Origin: an uncultured bacterium
Lineage (GTDB): Bacteria; Chloroflexota; Anaerolineae; J036; Brachytrichaceae
DNA length: 64,000 nucleotides
NCBI GenBank assembly: GCA_903921365.1
Contig: CAIXPS010000101.1
Span: 1-64,000, forward strand
Reading direction: 5' to 3'
Shown here: one piece after another, positions 7,782 through 16,294 of the stretch
Numbering within the stretch: the first letter of the stretch is position 1
Layout: each line of letters opens with the position of its first letter
Translations under genes and position numbers: made by a program
Notes under the pieces: model-generated
The model's input: the letters and a program-made list of their open reading frames with translations, nothing else
What the model was told of the DNA's origin: nothing
The model's database searches: none

Positions 7782-10343
7782 CTAGCGATAGGCACTGGGT
7801 ATCCATATAACGTGTAATAAACCCGGATTGGATTCAACCACCTGCACGGGAATGCTCCACTGGCTCGAACTGCCCACACGGTTGGAGTAAGCCGGGTTGT
7901 GCAGGGTGCTCGCGACGGTGACTGTAAGCGCTGAGCCGCCCAATAGCCCCGTATAGGTGAAGACGCCGCTCGCATCCGCCGTCACAGGAGACTGCCGCGT
8001 GATCGTTGTAAGGTCATCGTAGTAAACATCCACCTGCGACAGTGGATTGGCCGTCCCGGTCACGATGACCGTCACAAAGTGATCCAGGGTTGCCGCCCCA
8101 AGAATGACCGGCGTCTGCGCCCAGTTATTGGTATACGTGATGACATCGCCACCTTCAAGGATGCCGGCGCCCTGCATGCCGGTGAGCGCGCGTGGGAACG
8201 AATCGCGCACGATGACGCGTTGTGCCGCTGCGCTATCCGACGCCAGCAGAGTCACTTCGCACATGCCCTGGTCAGGGCAGTCGCCGTGGTTGGCATCTCC
8301 GCTGCCGCCGATCACGTCGCCGATGCGCGTGTCGCTCCCGGTCGGGTTAATGATGATCGGCCCATTCACGTAGCTCTTGTGCAGAATGGCGCCCGCGCCT
8401 GAGACGGTCAGGGTAGCACTGACCGGCGGCGAGAGCGTAAAGACAGTGGCGCTGAGCGGGTCTGGCCGGCTGTTGAGATAACCCAACCCCACGCCGCAGA
8501 TATCCACGTTGGCCCCGGCTGCCTCCACATCGACTAACGCTGCTGTGCCGCCAATATCAATGTTGCGCAGCGTGGCGCCCGTGCCAAGGCTGAAGATGAC
8601 AAACTGTCCGGTTGCGCGGATACTCACGAGCGGATTGGCAGGGCTTCCACAAGGCTGGTAGCGCTTCTGACCCACCGCCACGCCATCAGGCACAGACAGT
8701 GTGCTCGACACGTCAATCGTATCGACCGCCGGGTCAAGTTGCGCAAAGCTGACAACGTCGCCGTTGACCGCATTTGACAGCGCAAAGCGCAATGTGCCGG
8801 TCTTCGAGATCAGATCGCCGTCCGTGGCAAGATCGCCAGTGCCAGTCACATACCAGGTGGCATTGGGCGCGCCAGTCGTCGTTGGCGGCAGAGTATTGAG
8901 AAGGCTGTTATAGGCGGACAGGACATTCAATCGCCCTGCGCCAAATGCATTGTCCGGGCCAGGCGTCCCCATATCCACGCTGGTTGAGATCAGCACGCTC
9001 CGCTGCAGATCAACGGTAAGCGTTGGGAATGCGCTCAACAGCAATGCGAGTGAGCCAGCCACATGCGGCGCAGCCAGGGATGTGCCAGTCGAGCTGACAT
9101 ACATACCATATAGATCAGTGGATCGGATAGCGACGCCAGGAGCGACGATATCGGGATACGTGGTTGAAGGCTCACCGCAAGCAGATGGGCCGCGGCTGCT
9201 ATATGCGTAGAGCTGATTCGTGTTATTGATTGCGCCGACAGCGAGCGCCTCAGGGTAGTTCGCCGGGCTGACACTGGTGTTATTCCCCGGGCCGTTGTTC
9301 CCCGCTGCAAAGATCGGCAGGATGCCCACGGCTGTCAATGCCTGCAAGTCTTGTTGAAATTCAAGATTGCACCCGACCGAGCCATACGCCCAGGAGTTAT
9401 TCACGACCTGCGGCGCATCCGGCGTATTCGGATCGCCGTCCGGATCCAGCAACCATTGGTAGCTCTGATGAATTGCTGAAGTCGTTGCGCCACCCGCATC
9501 GTTAAATATCTTGGCGGCGATCCACTTGGCCTGGGGCGCCACACCGACTGCTATGCCTCCGGCGTCCCCGCCAACCATCACGCCCATCGTCCATGTGCCA
9601 TGACCGCTGGCATCAAACGGGAGTGTGGGATGCTGACCGTAGGGGTCGAACCAACTGTTGGCGCCGCCGCGCCATCTGCCCGCCAGATCGGGGTGGGTCA
9701 CGTCTACGCCGGTGTCCAGGTTCGCGACGACAACCCCTTGCCCAAAATATCCCATACTCCACAACGCTGGCGCGTTGATGAGCGTCAGGTTGGGCGAAGG
9801 CGGATTGGATGCCGCTGCAGAAACCGACTCTGCGACCGGCACGATCGAAATCTCATCGGGCGTGATACTGAACACATCAGGATGTGCAGCCAGTTCCCGG
9901 ATCACATCGGGCGTGGCGGTTACCGCGAGGCCATTGAACACCCAGAATGGCAGGATGCGGCTGACGCGCCCCTGGGATCGTCGTGTCTCGAGCAAGGCGC
10001 GCAATCCTCTTTGAGTGATGCTGGCATGGTCACGCAAGGCGGTGATCACACCCCGCTGGCGTTCTGCGCGGCTGCGCCCTTTGACGGCCCCGACATCCGC
10101 TTGTTGCGCAAGCGTGACGATTACGGTTGTCATCGCCGCCGGTTGCATGCCAGCCAGGATCGTCTGGACTTGCGGATCAAGTTTCGGGCTGTATAGGGTC
10201 ACCGGCGACTGCTTTGAGTCCCTTTGGGAATGAGTTGCCTGCACGGTCGGCGGAGGGTGCTCCACTTTCCTGGCGCCGAAGAGCGCCACAACCGTGATAA
10301 CCGCCAGACCCAGGTTCGTTATTTTCTTCACGGGACTCGACAA
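7782..10343 (-). CDS. Secreted subtilisin-like serine protease (peptidase S8)
   Basis: 853 residues. An N-terminal hydrophobic segment (about 8-23) is the export signal, followed by an I9-like propeptide region (about 70-165). The catalytic domain carries the triad: Asp210 in VANLDTGVD, His248 in DASGHGTWTMG and Ser422 in STGTSLAAPHVAG, with the oxyanion Asn in FAAGNNGPG. This is bacillopeptidase F-like order. From about residue 480 onward is a beta-rich region with Ig-like segments. The protein ends in HVIWIPSAYR, similar to the tails of other exported proteins here. It overlaps no neighbour (10 bp after the membrane protein gene) and may process the large surface proteins; that role is inferred. 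Residues 39-46 are encoded by a dispersed repeat. Confidence 0.92.
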   Translation of the reverse strand: MSSPVKKITNLGLAVITVVALFGARKVEHPPPTVQATHSQRDSKQSPVTLYSPKLDPQVQTILAGMQPAAMTTVIVTLAQQADVGAVKGRSRAERQRGVITALRDHASITQRGLRALLETRRSQGRVSRILPFWVFNGLAVTATPDVIRELAAHPDVFSITPDEISIVPVAESVSAAASNPPSPNLTLINAPALWSMGYFGQGVVVANLDTGVDVTHPDLAGRWRGGANSWFDPYGQHPTLPFDASGHGTWTMGVMVGGDAGGIAVGVAPQAKWIAAKIFNDAGGATTSAIHQSYQWLLDPDGDPNTPDAPQVVNNSWAYGSVGCNLEFQQDLQALTAVGILPIFAAGNNGPGNNTSVSPANYPEALAVGAINNTNQLYAYSSRGPSACGEPSTTYPDIVAPGVAIRSTDLYGMYVSSTGTSLAAPHVAGSLALLLSAFPTLTVDLQRSVLISTSVDMGTPGPDNAFGAGRLNVLSAYNSLLNTLPPTTTGAPNATWYVTGTGDLATDGDLISKTGTLRFALSNAVNGDVVSFAQLDPAVDTIDVSSTLSVPDGVAVGQKRYQPCGSPANPLVSIRATGQFVIFSLGTGATLRNIDIGGTAALVDVEAAGANVDICGVGLGYLNSRPDPLSATVFTLSPPVSATLTVSGAGAILHKSYVNGPIIINPTGSDTRIGDVIGGSGDANHGDCPDQGMCEVTLLASDSAAAQRVIVRDSFPRALTGMQGAGILEGGDVITYTNNWAQTPVILGAATLDHFVTVIVTGTANPLSQVDVYYDDLTTITRQSPVTADASGVFTYTGLLGGSALTVTVASTLHNPAYSNRVGSSSQWSIPVQVVESNPGLLHVIWIPSAYR
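10207..10230 (+). repeat. Dispersed palindromic repeat, copy in the protease gene
   Basis: GACTGCTTTGAGTCCCTTTG followed by GGAA; encodes SQRDSKQS on the minus strand just after the protease signal segment. Confidence 0.8.
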
Positions 10344-10353
10344 AACGCGCCAG

Positions 10354-11253
10354 TTACTGCGCCAGGATATTCTCTGTGCGCAAATTGCCGAAGATCACAC
10401 TGACGGGCGTGCCGGGTCGGATAATGCCTTGTGAATTGGGGAAGAACATGACGTATTGCACGCCCTGTTTCAGCTTTCCGTGAGAATGCATGCGCGGCGC
10501 AAGAATCAGGGATTGGTTATTTACAAGCAATGCCGCATGGTTATCAAGAAGCAAGTGCGCTTTTTCAGGGTCGTCAATTTTGACGCGCACGTCGATGATG
10601 CTGTCCATCGCCGTAAGCCCGACCAGAGTTACCCGCACGCCATACTGCGCTTCCAACTCATTGAAAGTAGTCGCCCGTGTCTTGATCAGGTCAGCAACGG
10701 GCGGGACCATTCCCGGCACAGAAGCGATTGTAGAAGCCTCAGTAACGGCAGCATCCCATATTGACGCTGAGTAACCCACCGCAACGGCGACAAGTATAGC
10801 CAAAACAGGTGGGATCAGGCGCCGCCAGCTAGACGCGACAGGTGGGTTGGCATCAACACCGAGTCTCCAGGGTCGTAGTAGCGCCAGCACGATAAACAGG
10901 ACTTCTGCAGTGACGGCAATCACACCATAAGGCGTGAACCACTCCTGAACGTTCATCGCGGGCATGCCCAGGGTCCTGCTCCAGAGGTAACCTGCCATCG
11001 AGGCAACGGCAATGAGCAGCCCCAGCAACCACCCCCAGACCACCCGGTGATAAATCACATAAGCGGCAACCAGTGCGCCCACGAAGTTGGCCACAAACAA
11101 ATACCCTATATAGGGTGCCTGTGTGTACTCGATCTGCGCAGCTAGCACATGCTGCAACCCGATGACAAGAATCAACACAACGGCAAACCAATGAAGGCCG
11201 CGTGCCTTCATTTGACTGCTTTGTTTATCGATACCAGGTTCTACTATTGCCAT
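10354..11253 (-). CDS. Polytopic membrane protein with an unrecognised C-terminal domain shared with its neighbour
   Basis: 299 residues. About five hydrophobic helices (roughly residues 20-40, 48-68, 72-92, 108-127, 152-172) are followed by an exposed C-terminal domain. That domain (YGVRVTLVGLTAMDSIIDVR near its start, RPGTPVSVIFGNLRTENILA at its end) lines up with the C-terminal domain of the next protein. A later start at Met15 is possible. No family was recognised. It lies 17 bp after its paralogue and 10 bp before the protease, clearly one transcription unit. It could be a membrane anchor or assembly factor for the exported copper proteins, but the sequence does not show a function. Confidence 0.75.
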   Translation of the reverse strand: MAIVEPGIDKQSSQMKARGLHWFAVVLILVIGLQHVLAAQIEYTQAPYIGYLFVANFVGALVAAYVIYHRVVWGWLLGLLIAVASMAGYLWSRTLGMPAMNVQEWFTPYGVIAVTAEVLFIVLALLRPWRLGVDANPPVASSWRRLIPPVLAILVAVAVGYSASIWDAAVTEASTIASVPGMVPPVADLIKTRATTFNELEAQYGVRVTLVGLTAMDSIIDVRVKIDDPEKAHLLLDNHAALLVNNQSLILAPRMHSHGKLKQGVQYVMFFPNSQGIIRPGTPVSVIFGNLRTENILAQ

Positions 11254-11270
11254 TCCAGCTTTCCCAAGTT

Positions 11271-11789
11271 CTATTGCGCGGCAACGGCTTCAACCAGCGT
11301 GTCGCCAAACAGAAGAGAGACCGGGGTTCCCAGCTTAATGGCGCTCCCGCCATTCGGAAACAGAATATAAAAATTGCTGTCGTTAACATAGCGGAATTCG
11401 CCTACCCGCGCATCTTCAGGGACACTGAGTGTCACGCCACGGTCGGCAACATACAGCGCCGGGTAGTTCTTGGCATCCTGTAGCAGCGCTTTGGCTTTCA
11501 CCGCGTCGACCATTTTCAAGCGCACGTCGATCAATCCGCTTGCGGCAGTCAGCGAAATCAGAGTGATGCGCAGCCCATATTTCTGCTCCAGCATGCTTTG
11601 TGAGATTGGCGGCGCCGATGGGGCGACATTGGCGCTCCGGGATGGATTCAGGCCGCGAATCACAAAAAAGGCCGCCACAGCTACGCCTATCACCACGACA
11701 ATGATCATGACAACGATCACCGGGGCGAAAGGCTTGAATGTGCGCGATTGAGGACTGGTTCCTGAAGGATTCAAAGGCAATAAATTCAT
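11271..11789 (-). CDS. Single-pass membrane protein, paralogue of the following gene
   Basis: 172 residues from the ATG at 11789. An upstream ATG at 11825 would put the start inside the terminator-like hairpin at 11814-11848, so the shorter form is preferred. One membrane helix (about 24-45) follows a short N-terminus, then a Pro/Ala linker and a domain with YGLRITLISLTAASGLIDVR and KLGTPVSLLFGDTLVEAVAA. Both blocks match the neighbouring 299-residue protein. This looks like a minimal version of that protein: one helix plus the shared domain. Family and function unknown. Part of the N-terminus (PLNPSGTS) is encoded by a diverged copy of the dispersed repeat. Confidence 0.7.
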   Translation of the reverse strand: MNLLPLNPSGTSPQSRTFKPFAPVIVVMIIVVVIGVAVAAFFVIRGLNPSRSANVAPSAPPISQSMLEQKYGLRITLISLTAASGLIDVRLKMVDAVKAKALLQDAKNYPALYVADRGVTLSVPEDARVGEFRYVNDSNFYILFPNGGSAIKLGTPVSLLFGDTLVEAVAAQ

Positions 11790-11813
11790 TTGCAGGTGTT
11801 CTATCTCTAAACG

Positions 11814-11848
11814 GCAGAAAGCCACTCAGGTCTTGAGTGGCTTTCTGC
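11814..11848 (-). terminator. Terminator-like perfect hairpin
   Basis: Perfect 15-bp inverted repeat GCAGAAAGCCACTCA/TGAGTGGCTTTCTGC with a 5-base loop, 15 bp after the stop of the 1030-residue protein gene. The following T-run is short, so termination may be partial, separating the copper-oxidase half of the array from the membrane protein/protease half. Confidence 0.7.
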
Positions 11849-11862
11849 GATGACTGTAGGAC

Positions 11863-14800
11863 TTAGTTTACCTCGACCATCGGGAGGAACACCGGACTCA
11901 TCGGCCCTCCCTCGTTTCCATTCACAACCAGCAGACCGGCCAGCGTCCGACGGGTCGATACAAAGGCATCAAACATCATCGAACCACTTGCGCCGGCTTG
12001 CAGACCAGCCGACGGGCCAAGCCGCACTGATTCAAGCGTATTAGCGCTCGTGTCCAGTGGGCCTAGTGTTCCGCCGGCAGGGATGGCCCCGTCAATCGAG
12101 AAACTGACGGATGCGGACGGGGCGGAGAACCAGGCAATCTCGAAGTAGTGTGTTGCGTTGGAGATGTTGAACCAGTTGGTGCTTGTCGCGCCACCCTGGC
12201 GCACGACAGAGTAGCGCGCCTGATATTGATTACCCGCTGTCTGGCGTCGCAACTGCACCTGGAAGATGGCGGTATTGAACGCGTTCAACCCGGAGAAGAT
12301 CGTCACACCGTTGGCGCTGTTGTTGTTGTTCAGCACAACGCTGTTCGGGCGGAAGTAGAAGCGCGCATGGTAGCTGGCTTCTGCATTCGGGGTGTTATCG
12401 ATCACCCAGACCGGTGTGCGCGTGGCGCCTGTGGCAACCGTTGCGCGCAGGCCAAATGCCGGAATGCCATCCAGCGAGGCCGTGGAGGTCACCAGCAGGT
12501 TTGTCCCGCTCGATCCGCTCCAGGCCGACCGATTGCCCGATGAGAAGCTATCCGCGAAGATCACGTTTGGCCACACGATGACAACAGATGTGGAGATCGT
12601 GGTGCTCCAGTTGCCCGCAGCATCCTTTGCCCGCAAGGTCACGGTGTGCGTGCCCGCCGCCCAGTCCAGGGCGACGAAGTTGATCACCGCGCTCAACCCT
12701 TCGGTGGAGCTGTTGAAAGCGCCATCTGTGGCCGACATCGGCGTCCCATTGTTGAGGCCAGGATCCGCGCCCTCAAACCACTCGCCGCCTCCGATGTTGC
12801 TGCCGCCTGTGCCTGCATCGGTCGCCGTAGCCGTCAGTGTAAAGACAGAACTGTTACCCGTGTTGTTGTTGGTCGGGTTGGGGCTGACAGCCGCGCCGCT
12901 GATGACCGGGCTGGTCTTGTCGATCACAAAGGAGATGCCAGTGGCTGTAGCCCAGTTGCCCGCGGAATCCCTGGCGTGCACATACAGAGTGTGTGTCCCC
13001 ACGCTCAGAGAATTGATCGTCAACAGCGGGATGTCGGCATACGCATTTTCCATCGCAGTGTCGAATACGCCGTCGCTGGGGACGAAGATAAATCCTTGAC
13101 CGTTGATGCCAACGGCGTCGATAAAGCCTTCACCTGCGCTGATCAAGGAGAGTGCGTCGCTGAATGTGGCCGACAGGCGAACCACCATATCGCTGGAATC
13201 GACGGGGTAAAGCCCGTTATTCGGATTCGGCGACGCGATGACGTTCAATGCTGCCGGGCCAGTAAGGTCCACGATCAGCGTCGCCGTCGCGGGCATGCCC
13301 CAGTTGTTCAGTGAATCCTGGCTGGTAACGACAACCGTATGGGCGCCCTCAGTGAGTGAAATCACCGTTGCTGCCGGAATAATAGCCGCCAGACTGGCGA
13401 CCGGCGCTGCCGTGTTAACAGTCATCGTCGCCTGCGCGCCACCGTCAATAGCATATACCGCGGCGGAGATTATGGAACCACCGTGGATCAGGTCGCTAGC
13501 CGTCCCGCTCAACGACACGTCCGCCGTGCCATTTGTCGGGTTAGGCATAAGCACCAGCGCTGACGTATCAGGGCCAGCCTTGTCCAGATTCAGTGTAATG
13601 AAGTTAAACGGCCCCCAGTTGGCAGCGGCATCTGATCCGCGCACAAAGAGGGTGTGGTTGCCGGCAGAAAGCGTCGCCAGGCTTGCCACGCTGATGGTGA
13701 CCTGAACGGTTTCAGTCGGTGAATCAAACGCCCCATCCAGTGCAGACAGCGGCGTTGGGACGCCAGATACATTGTCAATGTAGTACTCGGCAGATTGGAC
13801 ATTTGATCCGCCGGTGGCAAAGTCGCCAACCGTCGCAGTTAAGCCAATGTCTGAATTCCCGTCAGTGGGATTCGCCGTCAATGCCACATTGGATGTGCCT
13901 GGGCCAGTCACGTCGCCAGCAACGCCAGCAGTTCCCACGGCCAGGAATGTGAGCATCCCGCCAAAACCGCTGTCGGTATTGTTGTGCAGCATGAGGTTGG
14001 CGTCGTACAAAGCATAGCGCGCGCCAGCCACTGCGGTCGCAGGAATCACCACGATGCGGTCGGATGTTTCGCCTGGCGCCATAGTCTCTGCGACGACAGT
14101 GTGGGTTATTGGAAATGCGTTGCCATCCACAGCAACCAGCGTCTGAAGAACGCCCAGAGCGGTGATCGAGTACGGCTGGAGGCCGGAATTGACGTACCGC
14201 AGGAGCACCCTGTGACCTGCCACTGTCGGAATGGAAGCCGTAGCAGGGTAGACATTCCCGTTGATGGTATAGAACTTGGGCGCGTAGTCGCGCATGTCAA
14301 ACGCTGCCGGCGTCAGGCTGGTGTTCAGCGCCGGGTCGATGTCGCCCAGCACCATCACCGCTTCATCATCATACGCGGTTGAAACCGTGCCATATGCAGT
14401 GCCCGCCGCTGCCGGACGCACGACGAGCGCGCCAGACAACCCCATGGCGATCTGATACTCCGTGTTGGGCAACAGACCGGACTCATACAGGAACGTGCCT
14501 GCGGACGAGGCCGTAAATGTGTACGTCTTAGTGCCGCCAGGGCCCACACCTTTCTGATCGGTCGGCATCGCCTGACCCGTGAACAGTAACGAGGTCGAGA
14601 ACGGGAGGCTATTGTGTAATCTCACCACCTCGACATCGCCCTGGGTGGCAAACAGCGTGACGCCGCCTGGCTTCGTTAAGGCGGGGCCGCCTGTGCAGGT
14701 TCCAGTGGTATACCCGTAAACCGTTACCAGCCCGACATATCCGGGCAAGGTGATTTGCGCACTGGTTGCGCATATATCCCTCGTAACCACGGCGGTGGTA

Positions 14801-14955
14801 ACACGGGGGGCGTTTGTGGTCACAACATCCGCCGCCAGAGATGTAGTCGGGGTCGGAATAGACAGCGCAGCCACGGCCACGATGCTAAGCGTCCGTAAAG
14901 CCGTCTGAAATATCTTTTTCATTGCTTTTGAATCCTTTAGGATGGTTTTCCTCAT
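11863..14955 (-). CDS. Secreted cupredoxin-fold protein with Ig-like and LamG-like domains; copper ligands lost
   Basis: 1030 residues. A signal peptide is present whether translation starts at 14955 or at the internal ATG 14922 (MKKIFQTALR). Residues about 40-345 align with the two multicopper-oxidase-like proteins encoded just upstream: ALTKPGGVTLFATQGDVEVV, GTFLYESGLLP...MGLSGALVVRP, FYTINGNVYPAT and LRYVNSGLQPYSITALG. At the positions of copper ligands it has FTGQ instead of HWHG and YESG instead of YHCH, so it should not bind a catalytic copper cluster. Several Ig-like repeats follow (about 355-790; units ending in the SAGNHTLFVRGSDAAANWG type), then a LamG-like jelly roll (800-1000). 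It ends in PVFLPMVEVN. A structural or adhesive partner of the oxidases is the simplest reading. Confidence 0.8.
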   Translation of the reverse strand: MRKTILKDSKAMKKIFQTALRTLSIVAVAALSIPTPTTSLAADVVTTNAPRVTTAVVTRDICATSAQITLPGYVGLVTVYGYTTGTCTGGPALTKPGGVTLFATQGDVEVVRLHNSLPFSTSLLFTGQAMPTDQKGVGPGGTKTYTFTASSAGTFLYESGLLPNTEYQIAMGLSGALVVRPAAAGTAYGTVSTAYDDEAVMVLGDIDPALNTSLTPAAFDMRDYAPKFYTINGNVYPATASIPTVAGHRVLLRYVNSGLQPYSITALGVLQTLVAVDGNAFPITHTVVAETMAPGETSDRIVVIPATAVAGARYALYDANLMLHNNTDSGFGGMLTFLAVGTAGVAGDVTGPGTSNVALTANPTDGNSDIGLTATVGDFATGGSNVQSAEYYIDNVSGVPTPLSALDGAFDSPTETVQVTISVASLATLSAGNHTLFVRGSDAAANWGPFNFITLNLDKAGPDTSALVLMPNPTNGTADVSLSGTASDLIHGGSIISAAVYAIDGGAQATMTVNTAAPVASLAAIIPAATVISLTEGAHTVVVTSQDSLNNWGMPATATLIVDLTGPAALNVIASPNPNNGLYPVDSSDMVVRLSATFSDALSLISAGEGFIDAVGINGQGFIFVPSDGVFDTAMENAYADIPLLTINSLSVGTHTLYVHARDSAGNWATATGISFVIDKTSPVISGAAVSPNPTNNNTGNSSVFTLTATATDAGTGGSNIGGGEWFEGADPGLNNGTPMSATDGAFNSSTEGLSAVINFVALDWAAGTHTVTLRAKDAAGNWSTTISTSVVIVWPNVIFADSFSSGNRSAWSGSSGTNLLVTSTASLDGIPAFGLRATVATGATRTPVWVIDNTPNAEASYHARFYFRPNSVVLNNNNSANGVTIFSGLNAFNTAIFQVQLRRQTAGNQYQARYSVVRQGGATSTNWFNISNATHYFEIAWFSAPSASVSFSIDGAIPAGGTLGPLDTSANTLESVRLGPSAGLQAGASGSMMFDAFVSTRRTLAGLLVVNGNEGGPMSPVFLPMVEVN

Positions 14956-14968
14956 CTCTCCGGCGGCA

Positions 14969-16261
14969 TTACGGACAATTGTTAGGTAGCGGCGGATCGA
15001 TTCGCAAGTAGGTGATCTGGCCTGCCATCGTCATACCCCACGCATCGAGTTGGAACAGCGCGTGGTTGTGTGAAATGATGTAGTACTCACCGCACTGGTT
15101 CAGGCTTGACGTGCCGGGCGGCAAAGTTCCCTTCACACCCAGATACGGGCTGCCGCTGTAGAACATGCCGGTGGTCATGTTGCTGATGTCAGGAACGGTG
15201 ACGGGGATGGGATTAGCCATGCTGTAGTTCTCCGCGTCATACCACTGCATGAGAACATCCCAGGTCTGCCCCGGCCCGATATTAATCGCGTACTTCTCGA
15301 AGGACATATCCTGACCGGCCGGCCCTGCAACAGGTTGACCGTCGCGTCCAATCACCACCCCGTTATGACCGTGCGGATGGTGTGAGTACTCTTCCGAGCC
15401 CGCGTTGATGTAACGCGCCAGGCCGGGATAAGGATGCGCTGTGGCATCATATGGATGGATGCGGGCCAGAGAACCATACGGCTGGCTGGGCAGGCGCGTG
15501 GCGAAATTGTCAGCGATCGTATCGGGGAAGGTGCGCCCGTTGAGCAACCAGTAATGCACATGATAGGTTGTCAGGTCAAAGGGCAGGTTCTGCTCAGCCG
15601 CGCTGTGCTGGTAGGGGTCGATTTCGGTCAGGAAGACCAGGAACTCTTCCTCCGGCGTGAACCTGCTGTCCGCGCGGTTGTAGGCGAAGTTTGCGCCACT
15701 GGTTGGCCGCACGATCAGGGCGCCGGACAGACCCATGCGCGCCTGCTTCTCAGGATTCGTGCCGGACTGGTAAAGATAGGTGCCGGGGTTGCTGGCGACG
15801 AAGCTATAAGTCATGCTGCCGCCGTTGGCAGGCGCCACGTTCGTCAGCGAGGTCGCTTTCCCCGTGCCGTCAAATTGCGGTTGGGCCGGGGCGCCATTGG
15901 CCAGGACATTGGTCTGACCAGGGAAGATGATGGAAGAATCCTCCGACAGTGTATTGTGGAAGATCACCGTGACCGTGTCGCCCTGGTTCACGCACAGCAC
16001 CGGACCGGGGTACTGGAACGGCTGGCCGCCGACCGAGTAGCTCCACATGAAGACGGTATTGCCATCCGAGATGGTGATGATACCGGTCTTGGCATCCACC
16101 GTAAAGGTAGGGCCATAGGTGCACGCGAGGCCGATCGCCGGCGCTGTTGCGGCAGCAACGCGCTGCGCGCCAGTCTGTGCGCCAAGGGACAGTCCCCCTA
16201 CGCTGAGCGCCAGCAGCAGCACGATTCCCAGCCGCAACGATTTGAATCCTGAAGGTTGCAT
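14969..16261 (-). CDS. Secreted multicopper-oxidase-like protein with domain-3 copper motif only
   Basis: 430 residues with a signal peptide (about 1-37); AAGGAG lies 7 bases before the ATG. It aligns over its whole length with the 452-residue protein upstream: PGPVLCVNQGDTVTVIFHNT, NPGTYLYQSGTNP...MGLSGALIVRP, YWLLNGRTFPDTIADN, ARYINAGSEEYSHHPHGHN. The first-domain ligand motifs are replaced (FPGQ for HWHG, YQSG for YHCH), but residues 294-299 (HHPHGH) resemble the HPxHxHG motif of the last cupredoxin domain of multicopper oxidases; the 452-residue protein lacks it there. CGEYYIISHNHALFQLDAWG near the end adds further His residues. It may need its paralogue to form a complete copper cluster; this is inference. 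Confidence 0.82.
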   Translation of the reverse strand: MQPSGFKSLRLGIVLLLALSVGGLSLGAQTGAQRVAAATAPAIGLACTYGPTFTVDAKTGIITISDGNTVFMWSYSVGGQPFQYPGPVLCVNQGDTVTVIFHNTLSEDSSIIFPGQTNVLANGAPAQPQFDGTGKATSLTNVAPANGGSMTYSFVASNPGTYLYQSGTNPEKQARMGLSGALIVRPTSGANFAYNRADSRFTPEEEFLVFLTEIDPYQHSAAEQNLPFDLTTYHVHYWLLNGRTFPDTIADNFATRLPSQPYGSLARIHPYDATAHPYPGLARYINAGSEEYSHHPHGHNGVVIGRDGQPVAGPAGQDMSFEKYAINIGPGQTWDVLMQWYDAENYSMANPIPVTVPDISNMTTGMFYSGSPYLGVKGTLPPGTSSLNQCGEYYIISHNHALFQLDAWGMTMAGQITYLRIDPPLPNNCP

Positions 16262-16294
16262 TAATAACTCCTTTTCACGCCTGAACAGATCAGC

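Noticed and set aside
11790-11825. Earlier start for the single-pass membrane protein
   Set aside because: It would place the start codon inside a perfect terminator-like hairpin that belongs to the preceding gene.
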